Assembly (NCBI RefSeq): GCF_900100375.1
Contig: NZ_FNEZ01000003.1
Coordinates: 282,183 to 346,182, forward strand
Direction: 5' to 3'
Origin: Flavobacterium noncentrifugens
GTDB lineage: Bacteria > Bacteroidota > Bacteroidia > Flavobacteriales > Flavobacteriaceae
DNA: 64,000 nt
A program made the translations under genes and the position numbers. Under the pieces are notes generated by a model. The model was given only the letters and a program-made list of their open reading frames with translations. It was not told the DNA's origin and ran no database searches. This document shows, in pieces, positions 17,662 to 26,373 of this stretch; position 1 is the stretch's first letter, and each line of letters opens with the position of its first letter.

Positions 17662-18645
17662 TCAGCGTTGGATTTTATAGCTGACAACCGATTTATTATT
17701 GACGTAAACGGTAAGATATCCTTTACTTTTTGAGTCAAGCCGAACATCGAATTCGGTTGCATTTCCGCTGGTTTTGGCTTCGCCCAATTTTACAATGCCT
17801 TCACCCGTAAATACATAAGAAATTTGCTGATTTGCCGGAAGGTTTTCAATTTTAAACGGAATAACATTGGCTTTGCCTAAATTTAAAATGCCTTCAATTG
17901 GAAACGTGATTTCATAATCGGATTTTATGTAATCGCCATAAAACAAAGGCAGGTTTGCAAAATCTTCAGCCGATTTCTCTGTCATCAGCATTCTTGCATC
18001 GTCAGGAAAATGGTTCAAAAACATTACTTCAGGATTTGTAAAAAAGTAGGCATCGTTGAATTGGGAAATGAATTTTCCGCTTTGCGTATTGACTGCGCCT
18101 GAAGCCCAGGTGACATCTATCAATTTCCAGGATTCGCCGATTTTCACAGCATTCCACACATGGTCGCTGGCCTTTGGAAGCTTGCCGATTTGCGCAAGAT
18201 TTGTTTTGGAAGTGCCCGGAATATCGATGCATTTGATTTGGCACATGTCGCACAATACATGAAAAAGCGCTGTATAACCCTGGCAAACGCCTTTTTTGGA
18301 CCGCAATGTTTTTAAGGCTAAATTGTATCGGAATTTTATTTCTTTCTGGAGTTTTTCCTGTTCGCTGCTGTAAGAAAAAGCGATCGCATTTCCTCCTGAA
18401 TTGAATTCGCGTAAATCGTATTTGACAATCGATCCGATCCAGGTAAAAATGGCGCGCACTTTATCGGTTTCGGAAATGAAATCTGCGTTTATTTTTTCGG
18501 CGAGTTTTTCGGGGCTTGAAAATGATTTTGGATAAGCGCTGACAACGTTGTCAACTTTCGAATAATCCTGTGCCTGAGTCACATTGGCGAAAGCCAGAAG
18601 CAAAATCGTACACAGGAATTTAAGGGTTTGAACTTTTTTTATCAT
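17662..18645 (-). CDS. Secreted transglutaminase-like protein
   Basis: About 327 residues from the ATG at 18645, which gives a clean signal peptide (MIKKVQTLKFLCTILLLAFA...TQAQ); an ATG at 18654 adds three residues. The papain-like triad of the transglutaminase core is visible: Cys121 in GVCQGY, His162 in DHVWNAV, Asp177 in LIDVTW. This matches the transglutaminase/protease-like family found in the periplasm or outer membrane of Bacteroidetes. A C-terminal beta domain (about 240-327) follows. The physiological substrate is unknown. It lies 114 bases upstream of parE on the same strand. Confidence 0.85.
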   Translation of the reverse strand: MIKKVQTLKFLCTILLLAFANVTQAQDYSKVDNVVSAYPKSFSSPEKLAEKINADFISETDKVRAIFTWIGSIVKYDLREFNSGGNAIAFSYSSEQEKLQKEIKFRYNLALKTLRSKKGVCQGYTALFHVLCDMCQIKCIDIPGTSKTNLAQIGKLPKASDHVWNAVKIGESWKLIDVTWASGAVNTQSGKFISQFNDAYFFTNPEVMFLNHFPDDARMLMTEKSAEDFANLPLFYGDYIKSDYEITFPIEGILNLGKANVIPFKIENLPANQQISYVFTGEGIVKLGEAKTSGNATEFDVRLDSKSKGYLTVYVNNKSVVSYKIQR

Positions 18646-18697
18646 GGCGCGCATTTGGCAATAATCCTGCCGTAAAACGTTAACAGAAGGCTAAATA

Positions 18698-19381
18698 TTA
18701 TTGGTAATGGCAGAAAATTCCGGTATCGGTTAATGACCAGAATGCTGCTTTTTGGTTGGCGGATTTGAGTGCTTGGTTTGCCCAGGAATTGCAGGTGTAA
18801 AACAGGCTGTATTTGCCGTTGGCTTCATAAAAACTGTCGTGGTCTCCATAAGTTGGCGCATCAATTAAAATCAGATTTCCAGATTGACCGTGCTGAAAAC
18901 TCGTTTCGATGTAAGCGACCAATTTCTGATAATTTGCTTTAGAAATGTTGATTTTAATGCACTTTTCGCTTTCTCGGATTTCGTTATAAAATGTTGCGTG
19001 CATTGCGGAAGTTCCAAGATAAAATGCGGCGTTTGCAGCAGTGGAAACTTTTAAATCTGACCATTGCGGCGTGTTCAGGTAAAATCCTTTGTCGCCCCAG
19101 CCGAAGCCGATAAATTGAAAAGTCGTGTCTTTTGAAATCGTGTGATCAAATTTGATTTTATTTCGCCAATCCTTGATTTTATTGGCAACAGGAACGACAA
19201 TATCGGTGTGAATGCCGTTGGTTTTGATGTAAATTGCGATTGGCTTTTCTTCATTTCTCTGTTCTGAATTTACGGTGATTTTGGAAAAAAGAAATGCCAA
19301 TGAAACGTACAAAACCAGAAAACATAAAAGCCCCAGAAGGATTTTCTTTAGGATTTTTAATCCGAGTTTTAGCTGTGTCAT
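18698..19381 (-). CDS. TIGR02117 / DUF2459 family protein
   Basis: 227 residues with one N-terminal membrane helix (about 11-33) and a periplasmic domain containing KTNGIHTDIVVP, FGWGDKGFYLNTP and a C-terminal YTCNSWANQALKSA, all recognisable parts of the TIGR02117 (DUF2459) family. The HTD and C-N-x-W segments suggest a cysteine-hydrolase-like fold, but no activity is established to my knowledge. Its ATG directly abuts the stop codon of the FMN reductase gene, so the two are co-transcribed. Confidence 0.85.
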   Translation of the reverse strand: MTQLKLGLKILKKILLGLLCFLVLYVSLAFLFSKITVNSEQRNEEKPIAIYIKTNGIHTDIVVPVANKIKDWRNKIKFDHTISKDTTFQFIGFGWGDKGFYLNTPQWSDLKVSTAANAAFYLGTSAMHATFYNEIRESEKCIKINISKANYQKLVAYIETSFQHGQSGNLILIDAPTYGDHDSFYEANGKYSLFYTCNSWANQALKSANQKAAFWSLTDTGIFCHYQ

Positions 19382-19906
19382 TTATACAAAATCTTTAACG
19401 ATCTGGCGCAATTGCTGGTCGAATTCGGCATTGGAAATCTTGCCGTTTTCGACATCGAAATTCTCATAAAATGCAGGAAGCGAAAATGTGGCGCGAATGT
19501 CGCCTCCGTAACGTGGGAAAGCCGCTTCGGCAATTTCGAGTACGCGTTTTCCGCCGCGGCCGCCGGGAGAAGTCGCCATTAAAAGCATTGGTTTTTGCTG
19601 GAACACATCGTTTCGGATGCGCGAGCACCAATCAAATAAATTCTTGAACGCGGCCGAATAATTCCCGTTGTTTTCGGCCAATGACACTACGATATAATCT
19701 GCAGAAGCGAGTTTGTCAAGAAAATCCTGCGCAAGTTGCGGATGTCCTAAAACGGCTTCGCGATCGACGCTAAACAATGGCATTTCATAATCGTTGATGT
19801 CAAGGATCTCTGTTTGGGCATTTTCAAATAATGACGTGGCGTAAGTGGCGAGTTTTTTATTGATCGATTTGGTGGAATTGCTTCCGGCGAAGGCGATGAT
19901 TTTCAT
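19382..19906 (-). CDS. NAD(P)H-dependent FMN reductase (flavodoxin fold)
   Basis: 174 residues. The N-terminus IIAFAGSNSTKSINKKLA is the phosphate-binding loop of NADPH-dependent FMN/azoreductase-type enzymes, followed by AENNGNYSAAFKNLFDW and MATSPGGRGG, both typical. Probably a cytoplasmic flavoenzyme reducing quinones, FMN or metals; the true electron acceptor is unknown. Stop codon abuts the start of the next gene. Confidence 0.88.
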   Translation of the reverse strand: MKIIAFAGSNSTKSINKKLATYATSLFENAQTEILDINDYEMPLFSVDREAVLGHPQLAQDFLDKLASADYIVVSLAENNGNYSAAFKNLFDWCSRIRNDVFQQKPMLLMATSPGGRGGKRVLEIAEAAFPRYGGDIRATFSLPAFYENFDVENGKISNAEFDQQLRQIVKDFV

Positions 19907-20028
19907 TTGGAGTTGCTGGGTTTCTGAGTAGCTGAGTGCCTGAGTTTAAAAGTTTCGAAGTTACGAAGTTTTTGGATTGGGTTTTATTGCTTGCGGAGGA
20001 ATCTGATAAAATATAACGAAAAACTTTC

Positions 20029-20125
20029 GGCGTGTGGCCGCGTTAGCGATTGCAGCGAAAATCCTTTTATGCAATGCAATGAAATAAAAGATTGCAGCGG
20101 AAAGCGCGGCCCGCAGGGAAACGCC
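20029..20125 (+). repeat. Dispersed palindromic element, family A, copy 3
   Basis: Outer GGCGT/ACGCC and GGCCGCG/CGCGGCC replace the CTA/TAG and CCCG/CGGG of other copies with compensatory changes. Both internal loops contain nearly the same motif, GATTGCAGCGAAAATCC and GATTGCAGCGGAAAGCG. The centre pairs CTTTTAT with ATAAAAG. It lies between ychF (3' end) and the FMN reductase (5' end). Confidence 0.75.
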
Positions 20126-20183
20126 CATAAAAAAATCCGCCAGAAAGCGGATTTACTATATTTTAGAGCTTGGACTTTAAACG

Positions 20184-21278
20184 CTACACGTTAAAACGGA
20201 AATGCATCACATCGCCATCTTTAACAATGTATTCTTTTCCTTCTACTTTGAGTTTTCCGGCTTCTTTGACTTTGGATTCAGATCCGAAAGCGACATAATC
20301 GTCGTAAGCGATGACTTCTGCGCGGATGAACCCTTTTTCAAAATCGGTGTGAATGACTCCGGCCGCTTGTGGCGCGGTATCGCCGATGTTGATCGTCCAG
20401 GCGCGTACTTCCTTCACTCCGGCTGTAAAATAGGTTTGTTGTTTTAATAATCTATAAGCAGCGCGGATCAAAACAGACGCTCCAGGCTCGGTCAAGCCCA
20501 TGTCTTCAAGGAAAACCTGGCGTTCTTCGTAGCTTTCGAGTTCGGTGATATCGGCTTCAGCACCAACGGAAAGAATGATCACTTCGGCGTTTTCATCTTT
20601 CACGAGTTCACGGATCTGGTCTACATATTTATTTCCGCTTACTGCTGATGCTTCGTCAACGTTGCAAACATACAATACCGGTTTTGCTGTGATCAACTGG
20701 AAAGTTTCGAGTAAAACTTCTTCGTCAGCATTTTTTGGCTCGACTGTTCTGGCAGATTTTGCCTGCAATAGTGCTTCGCGGATTCTGTTTAACAAACCTT
20801 GTTCGGTTTGCGCTTCTTTATTTCCGGTTTTTGCGGCGCGGTTGACTTTTTCGAGGCGTTTATCAACGGTTTCGAGGTCTTTTAATTGCAATTCGATATC
20901 AATCGTTTCTTTATCGCGAATCGGGTTTACATTTCCGTCAACGTGCACGATATTGTCATTGTCGAAACAACGCACAACGTGAATAATGGCGTTGCATTCG
21001 CGGATGTTTCCTAGGAATTGGTTCCCCAAACCTTCGCCTTTGCTTGCTCCTTTTACCAATCCGGCGATGTCGACAATATCAACAGTTGCCATTTGAACGC
21101 GCTCTGGTTTCACCAATTCTTCGAGTTTGTTGATCCTTGGATCGGGAACATTCACAACCCCAATGTTTGGTTCGATCGTACAAAACGGAAAGTTCGCGCT
21201 TTGTGCTTTGGCGTTCGACAAACAATTGAATAAAGTAGATTTTCCTACGTTTGGCAATCCTACGATTCCTGCTTTCAT
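20184..21278 (-). CDS. ychF: Redox-regulated ATPase YchF (Obg-like GTPase family)
   Basis: 364 residues. The P-loop GLPNVGKST is at 7-15, followed by DIAGLVKGASKGEGLGNQFL (G3 region) and CNVDE in place of the usual NKxD G4 motif, which in YchF goes with ATP rather than GTP preference. The C-terminal TGS domain ends with VMHFRFNV as usual. YchF binds ribosomes and has been linked to oxidative-stress control. A consensus -7 box lies at 21302-21309. Confidence 0.96.
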   Translation of the reverse strand: MKAGIVGLPNVGKSTLFNCLSNAKAQSANFPFCTIEPNIGVVNVPDPRINKLEELVKPERVQMATVDIVDIAGLVKGASKGEGLGNQFLGNIRECNAIIHVVRCFDNDNIVHVDGNVNPIRDKETIDIELQLKDLETVDKRLEKVNRAAKTGNKEAQTEQGLLNRIREALLQAKSARTVEPKNADEEVLLETFQLITAKPVLYVCNVDEASAVSGNKYVDQIRELVKDENAEVIILSVGAEADITELESYEERQVFLEDMGLTEPGASVLIRAAYRLLKQQTYFTAGVKEVRAWTINIGDTAPQAAGVIHTDFEKGFIRAEVIAYDDYVAFGSESKVKEAGKLKVEGKEYIVKDGDVMHFRFNV

Positions 21279-21301
21279 GGTATCTTATTTTTAAAAGTGT
21301 G

Positions 21302-21309
21302 CAAATATA
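21302..21309 (-). promoter_or_regulatory. -7 box (TATATTTG) for ychF
   Basis: The reverse strand reads TATATTTG 23 bases before the ychF ATG. Confidence 0.55.
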
Positions 21310-21390
21310 CAGTAATATTTCAAATCGGGACCCGGCGTAATTATATAAAACTATAAACTAATTCTGTAACTCAATTACAAACATGGCAGT

Positions 21391-21398
21391 TAACTTTG
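21391..21398 (+). promoter_or_regulatory. -7 box (TAACTTTG)
   Basis: Consensus TAnnTTTG 25 bases before the ATG at 21424. Confidence 0.55.
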
Positions 21399-21423
21399 TA
21401 AAACAAAACAAAAATTAAAAATT

Positions 21424-21963
21424 ATGAAAACATCACTGTTATCAATCGCTTTAGTTTTCGCTGCTTTCGGAATGCAGGCGCAAAACACCAATGTTACTGA
21501 AACCTCAAAAACCACTGTACGAACTGTAAAAGACTCTGACGGAGAAAGAAAACAGGTAAAACAACAAAATACTGCCGAAGTTCAAAATATCGAATTGAAA
21601 GATGCCGATGGGAAATCGTTGAACAAAGAAATGAAAGAAACGCCAACACAAGTGACGTCTGTGACTCAAATTACAAATCCTGATGGAACAACAAGAACTG
21701 TAGACGTAGACCGTTCAGCAACTTACACTTCTTTAAACGGAAAAAAATACAATGTGCAGTTGGATGCGATGGGCTACAGAGTGACATCTGACCAATTGAA
21801 AAAACCGGCTTTATTGAGAAGGACTTCAAACAACAGCTATATTTACAGAACAAACGATAAGACTTCGATCGCTTATTTTGATACCGACGGAAATATTGTC
21901 CTGGAAACATACGATGACAAATCGGACAAAGTTTCGACTGAAAAATTTATGAAAGCGAACTAA
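21424..21963 (+). CDS. Secreted hypothetical protein
   Basis: 179 residues with a signal peptide (MKTSLLSIALVFAAFGMQAQ). The mature part is rich in T, K and D with alternating beta-type segments and no cysteine or recognisable domain. It has its own promoter (21391-21398) and terminator (21981-22012), so it is a single-gene transcript. Periplasmic or exported; role unknown. Confidence 0.78.
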   Translation: MKTSLLSIALVFAAFGMQAQNTNVTETSKTTVRTVKDSDGERKQVKQQNTAEVQNIELKDADGKSLNKEMKETPTQVTSVTQITNPDGTTRTVDVDRSATYTSLNGKKYNVQLDAMGYRVTSDQLKKPALLRRTSNNSYIYRTNDKTSIAYFDTDGNIVLETYDDKSDKVSTEKFMKAN

Positions 21964-21980
21964 CCCCTTTTATAAAAAAG

Positions 21981-22012
21981 AAAAATCCTGAGTTTACGCT
22001 CAGGATTTTTTT
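21981..22012. terminator. Bidirectional terminator
   Basis: AAAAATCCTGAG pairs with CTCAGGATTTTT around a short loop; A-tract and T-tract allow use from both convergent genes (21963 forward, 22032 reverse). Confidence 0.88.
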
Positions 22013-22031
22013 ATGCTTTGTATTTTGGAAA

Positions 22032-22382
22032 TTATTCGTTGTGCAGAAATGCCTGGCGGTTCAACAAAGTTTCGTCACTTTCAACGTGATTATCATCGGG
22101 AACGCAGCAGTCAACAGGACAAACGGCAGCACATTGCGGTTCGTCGTGAAAGCCTTTGCACTCGGTGCATTTTCCGGGAACGATGTAATAAATATCATCT
22201 GAAACCGGCGTTTGCGGATCTTCGGCATCGACTTCCTCGCCCGACGGTAAGATGACTTTTCCGCGAAGTGAAGTTCCGTCTTTATAGCGCCAGTCATCGG
22301 CACCTTCATATATTGCTGTATTTGGGCATTCTGGTTCGCAGGCGCCGCAATTAATACATTCGTCAGTGATTACAATTGCCAT
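22032..22382 (-). CDS. 4Fe-4S dicluster ferredoxin
   Basis: 116 residues. [12 protein letters not shown] near 9-20 binds the first cluster together with a later cysteine of CTECKG...[10 protein letters not shown] (about 72-93). The long insertion between the two cysteine groups and the acidic C-terminus match the ferredoxin usually found beside acyl-CoA reductase in Flavobacteria. Soluble electron carrier; partner unknown. Divergent from the acyl-CoA reductase gene. Confidence 0.93.
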   Translation of the reverse strand: MAIVITDECINCGACEPECPNTAIYEGADDWRYKDGTSLRGKVILPSGEEVDAEDPQTPVSDDIYYIVPGKCTECKGFHDEPQCAAVCPVDCCVPDDNHVESDETLLNRQAFLHNE

Positions 22383-22464
22383 TTTTTTGTGATTTTGGAT
22401 GAAAACGAGAATCAGCGAAATGCAACTTTCGGCTTGGGACTTTCGACTTTCGACTATTATAGCT

Positions 22465-22472
22465 TATTTTTG
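22465..22472 (+). promoter_or_regulatory. -7 box (TATTTTTG) for the acyl-CoA reductase
   Basis: Consensus box 39 bases before the ATG at 22512, preceded by a GACTTTCGACTTTCGACT-type repeat at 22439-22454. Confidence 0.5.
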
Positions 22473-22511
22473 TGCAAAATTACATCCAAAACAATTCATA
22501 AGCAAATCAAT

Positions 22512-23570
22512 ATGACATTAGCACACAAAAAAAATATTTTTATCGAATTGGGCAAATTCCTAAGCCAATTTTCTGAAAATGAAAATATTAAACGTTTCGA
22601 TGTCTTGCAGAATGATTTGTTTTTTGACGCTTTCGCAGATTTGATCGCGCTTTCTCAAAGCCACAACGGCTGGTATACGCCAGAGCAAGTGCATTTTGCC
22701 GTAAAATCATGGGCAGAAGCTTTGACAAAAGAAAATCTTGACCGATGGCTTTCGGCTTATGAAATTGTTGAAAAAGAACCAAAAAGTGTCGGGTTAATCT
22801 TAGCCGGCAATATTCCGCTTGTTGGATTTCACGATTTTCTTTCAGTTTTGATCTCAGGAAATAAAGCATTAGTCAAAACATCTTCAAACGATCAGCATTT
22901 GCTGCCATTCCTGGCAAAATACATCATTGCATTGGAACCTGAGTTTAAAGATTACATCACTTTCGTGGATGGGAAACTCGAGAATTTCGACGCTGTCATT
23001 GCGACCGGAAGCAACAATACATCACGCTATTTTGAATATTATTTTAAAGACAAACCTTCAATTATTAGGAAAAACCGGAATTCGGTTGCTGTTTTAACGG
23101 GGAAAGAATCTAAAGAAGATCTGGTCAATTTGGGCGAAGATATTTTCAGGTATTTTGGTTTGGGCTGTAGAAATGTCTCCAAATTATTTGTTCCGAAAGG
23201 CTATGTTTTTGATCCTTTTTTCGAAGCGCTTTTTGAATATCAGGATGTTATTCACTATGAAAAATATGCCAACAATTACGATTACAACAAAGCGGTTTTC
23301 CTAATGAGCAATTTTAAATTACTCGACAACGGATTTCTTACGATTAAAGAAGATCCAAGTTATGCTTCGCCAATATCAAGCGTGTTTTATGAGTTTTATG
23401 AAGACGAAAATGAGTTGGTTTCCAGGCTTGAGGATGATGCAGTGCAAATTCAGTGCATTGTTTCAAAAGATGCCATTCCCAACAGCATTCCGTTTGGAAA
23501 AACACAAAAACCTGAACTTTGGGATTATGCTGATGATGTTGATACCTTAACATTCCTGCAAAGCATTTAA
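22512..23570 (+). CDS. LuxC-like acyl-CoA reductase
   Basis: 352 residues from the ATG at 22512; the open frame reaches back to 22389 but that part lies in promoter sequence. Segments such as SVGLILAGNIPLVGFHDFL, VIATGSNNTSRYFEYYF and FRYFGLGCRNVSKLF match the LuxC/acyl-CoA reductase family, and the Cys in LGCRN is where the catalytic thiol would sit. The fold is aldehyde-dehydrogenase-like with NAD(P)H reduction of an acyl thioester. No luciferase or acyl-transferase partner is nearby. The setting beside a ferredoxin and serC/serA is, in my knowledge, common in Flavobacteria; the in vivo substrate is not known. Confidence 0.88.
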   Translation: MTLAHKKNIFIELGKFLSQFSENENIKRFDVLQNDLFFDAFADLIALSQSHNGWYTPEQVHFAVKSWAEALTKENLDRWLSAYEIVEKEPKSVGLILAGNIPLVGFHDFLSVLISGNKALVKTSSNDQHLLPFLAKYIIALEPEFKDYITFVDGKLENFDAVIATGSNNTSRYFEYYFKDKPSIIRKNRNSVAVLTGKESKEDLVNLGEDIFRYFGLGCRNVSKLFVPKGYVFDPFFEALFEYQDVIHYEKYANNYDYNKAVFLMSNFKLLDNGFLTIKEDPSYASPISSVFYEFYEDENELVSRLEDDAVQIQCIVSKDAIPNSIPFGKTQKPELWDYADDVDTLTFLQSI

Positions 23571-23598
23571 TTCTTATCTTTAGCAAAATCAAACTATT

Positions 23599-24993
23599 AT
23601 GAAAAAACACTTCTTTTTCGCAGCATTTTTGATATGCCAGTTTTCTTTTTCGCAGTTTACATTAAGTCCGTTTAGTCCGACATCCGATGCAAACAATGGA
23701 TTTTACTTTGGCTCACAAATGAGTGTCTCAGGCAATCGCATAGCGGCACTGGTACAGCCCAGCGAAATGTTGCCTGGATTTACCGGAAAATTATACCATT
23801 TTGACGCCAATACTTTACAGCAAACTGCCGCTTTATTGCCTGTTGGCATTACGCCAACTGACGGTTTTGGCAGCGCGGTTTCCCAAACCATGCATTTTAC
23901 TGTTGTTGGTGCTGCGTATGACGATCATCTAATTGAAGATGCAGGCGCTGTTTATGTTTACAATAATATTTCGGGCAATTGGAGCCAAACTATTACTGCG
24001 CCGGATGCTGCTGTCGCAGGTCATTTTGGAACTTATATCGAAACGTATGGCACCAGGATGTTTATTTCGGCTGTGGATGCTGACAATAACGGAGCCGTTT
24101 ATTTCTATCATTACAACGGCAGCCAATGGGAATTTTCACAAAAGCTTACCGTTCCAAACATGAAAGACTTCGGCAATAAAGTTCGCTTTCAGTCAGAACA
24201 ATTGATCATCTCGAGTACAACTTCTGAGTTCAAAAAATCATTTAATCTTTTTGTCATGAACAGCGATAACAGTTCGTGGATACTCGAAAGTTCAAGTCCG
24301 GGATTTGGAAACTTAGAAGATACCGTATCTGATTTTTGTTTTGTTAACGGCCGCATTTATATGCTTTCGGACGGTTTAAATTTGCGTTCACAAGTTCAAA
24401 CGGTCGATTACTTTGGACAGGGTCAATGGTCTGTGGAACCTGCGCTTGAAGTCATCGAAGGGAATGATCATTTTTTTACCAGAATTGAGGTTACCGGCGG
24501 TAAAATGTTCCTCGGATCGAATGGCTATGCTTTGTTGATGGCACGAAAATATCCGGTATTATATTATCGCAACATTATGGGAGCCTGGACTTTTCAATCA
24601 TCCATTTATGGAACCGGACCTGAAGGAGTTGACGATCATTTTGGATCTTCCATGTTCACAGACGGTTCAAATATGATTATTGGATCTGCAAATGAAGGTA
24701 CGATTCTTCCGTACGGAAAGGCCTATAAGTTTAGCCTGACTTTGGGAACCGACGATTTTCAAAAGGATGCAGTTTCACTATATCCAAATCCTTCGAGCGA
24801 TATGGTTTATATTCAAAATCAGAACCTTAATAAAATTGTAAAGTCTGAAATTTATTCGGTTACCGGAAAATTATTGTCAACAGCTGAAAATGTCGAGCAA
24901 TTGTCAATCGGCAACTTGGCAAACGGAATCTATTTTGCCAAATTATACGTCGCCAACGGATCGAACCAAACCTATAAAATCATCAAAAATTAA
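23599..24993 (+). CDS. T9SS-exported beta-propeller-like protein
   Basis: 464 residues. Signal peptide MKKHFFFAAFLICQFSFSQ; a central region of repeated blades with phrases like VSGNRIAALV, FGSAVSQTMHFTVVGA and FGSSMFTDGSNMIIGSA that recall FG-GAP-type propellers. The last 75 residues (VSLYPNPSSDMVYIQ...ANGIYFAKLYV...YKIIKN) are a classic type IX secretion C-terminal sorting domain. Exported and probably attached to the cell surface; ligand unknown. It sits between the acyl-CoA reductase and serC. Confidence 0.85.
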   Translation: MKKHFFFAAFLICQFSFSQFTLSPFSPTSDANNGFYFGSQMSVSGNRIAALVQPSEMLPGFTGKLYHFDANTLQQTAALLPVGITPTDGFGSAVSQTMHFTVVGAAYDDHLIEDAGAVYVYNNISGNWSQTITAPDAAVAGHFGTYIETYGTRMFISAVDADNNGAVYFYHYNGSQWEFSQKLTVPNMKDFGNKVRFQSEQLIISSTTSEFKKSFNLFVMNSDNSSWILESSSPGFGNLEDTVSDFCFVNGRIYMLSDGLNLRSQVQTVDYFGQGQWSVEPALEVIEGNDHFFTRIEVTGGKMFLGSNGYALLMARKYPVLYYRNIMGAWTFQSSIYGTGPEGVDDHFGSSMFTDGSNMIIGSANEGTILPYGKAYKFSLTLGTDDFQKDAVSLYPNPSSDMVYIQNQNLNKIVKSEIYSVTGKLLSTAENVEQLSIGNLANGIYFAKLYVANGSNQTYKIIKN

Positions 24994-25115
24994 TTCAAAA
25001 CGACAGCTAACTACAACGTTTTTGTTAATAACATCGGATAATTAATTCTAAAATCAATTATCGTTTAAAGATGCATTTCCGAAATTTGCCGCTTAAATTT
25101 TTGGATTTACATACG

Positions 25116-26192
25116 ATGAAAAAACACAATTATAGCGCTGGCCCTTGCATTTTACCGCAGGAAGTTTTTGAAAAATCGGCAGCAGCCATTTTAAATTTCA
25201 ACAATTCGGGGTTGTCTATCCTGGAAATTTCGCACCGCAGCAAAGATTTTGTTGCCATTATGGAAGAAGCGCGTGCCCTGGCATTGGATTTACTTGGGTT
25301 AACCGGAAAAGGCTACCAGGCGTTGTTTCTTCACGGAGGTGCTAGTTTGGAGTTCCTGATGGTTCCGTTCAACCTGATGAAAGAAAACGGAAAAGCCGCT
25401 TATCTTGACACCGGAACGTGGGCAAACAGCGCCATCAAAGAAGCGAAAGCTTTTGGAGAAACGGTTCTTGTCGCTTCATCAAAACCTGAAAATTACAACC
25501 ACATTCCGAAAGGATTTGAAATTCCGGCCGATGCCGATTATTTTCACTGCACTTCAAACAATACCATTTTTGGAACGCAGATCAAATCGTTTCCCGAAAC
25601 CAATATTCCCATGGTTTGCGATATGAGTTCTGATATTTTTTCACGCGTATTGGATTTCTCTAAATTTGACCTGATTTATGCAGGCGCACAAAAAAATATG
25701 GGCCCGGCCGGAACAACGCTTGTTGTCATAAAAGAAGAAATCCTTGGAAAAACCGGAAGAAATATTCCCAATATGCTGAATTTCCAGCAGCATATCGAAA
25801 AGGAAAGCATGTACAATACGCCGCCGGTTTTCGCAATTTATGCATCATTGCTGACTTTACAATGGCTTAAAAACCTGGGCGGAATTGCCGCAATTGAAAA
25901 AATCAACAACGAAAAAGCGGCGCTCTTATACACAGAAATCGACAGAAACCCTTATTTCAAAGGCACGGCAAATACCGAAGACCGAAGCAATATGAATGCG
26001 ACTTTCCTTCTGAATGACGAAGCAAATGCGCCTTTATTTGATGAAATGTGGAAAGCTGCCGGGATTTCAGGATTGCCAGGACATCGCTCTGTTGGCGGTT
26101 ACCGCGCCTCGATGTACAATGCTTTGCCATTGGAAAGCGTTCAGGTTTTGGTTGATGTGATGCAGGAATTTGAGAAAAAAGTTTCGGCATAG
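25116..26192 (+). CDS. serC: Phosphoserine aminotransferase
   Basis: 358 residues from the ATG at 25116 (MKKHNYSAGPCILPQEV), which matches the family N-terminus; the frame is open to 25071 but the extra residues are unlike the family. The PLP lysine is Lys193 in AGAQKNMGPAGTT. The C-terminal GHRSVGGYRASMYNALP is the substrate-phosphate binding region. It converts 3-phosphohydroxypyruvate and glutamate to phosphoserine, the second step of serine synthesis. serA follows 181 bases downstream with a family A repeat in between. Confidence 0.96.
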   Translation: MKKHNYSAGPCILPQEVFEKSAAAILNFNNSGLSILEISHRSKDFVAIMEEARALALDLLGLTGKGYQALFLHGGASLEFLMVPFNLMKENGKAAYLDTGTWANSAIKEAKAFGETVLVASSKPENYNHIPKGFEIPADADYFHCTSNNTIFGTQIKSFPETNIPMVCDMSSDIFSRVLDFSKFDLIYAGAQKNMGPAGTTLVVIKEEILGKTGRNIPNMLNFQQHIEKESMYNTPPVFAIYASLLTLQWLKNLGGIAAIEKINNEKAALLYTEIDRNPYFKGTANTEDRSNMNATFLLNDEANAPLFDEMWKAAGISGLPGHRSVGGYRASMYNALPLESVQVLVDVMQEFEKKVSA

Positions 26193-26197
26193 ACAAC

Positions 26198-26284
26198 TGC
26201 CCTAGCCCTGATTGCAGCGGAAATCCTTAATTGTTTTTCTTTAAAACAATTAAGATTGAAGAGGAAAGCAGGAAATAGCTCCTG
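26198..26284 (+). repeat. Dispersed palindromic element, family A, copy 4
   Basis: Outer CTA/TAG stem, then CCTG/CAGG where other copies have CCCG/CGGG: a paired change. The centre is a near-perfect hairpin pairing CTTAATTGTTTT with AAAACAATTAAG. Internal loops read GATTGCAGCGGAAATCC and GATTGAAGAGGAAAGC. It lies between serC and serA. Confidence 0.75.
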
Positions 26285-26373
26285 AAAAATAAATAATTAA
26301 TAGTTCCGACGGAATTTAATAGATCGGTTGAATTTTTAAATCTTTAAATTTTCAATTTTTAAATCATAAAAAA

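Noticed and set aside
19907..19975. Short GAGTnGCTGAGT-type direct repeats upstream of the FMN reductase
   Set aside because: Too short and imperfect to call a defined element.
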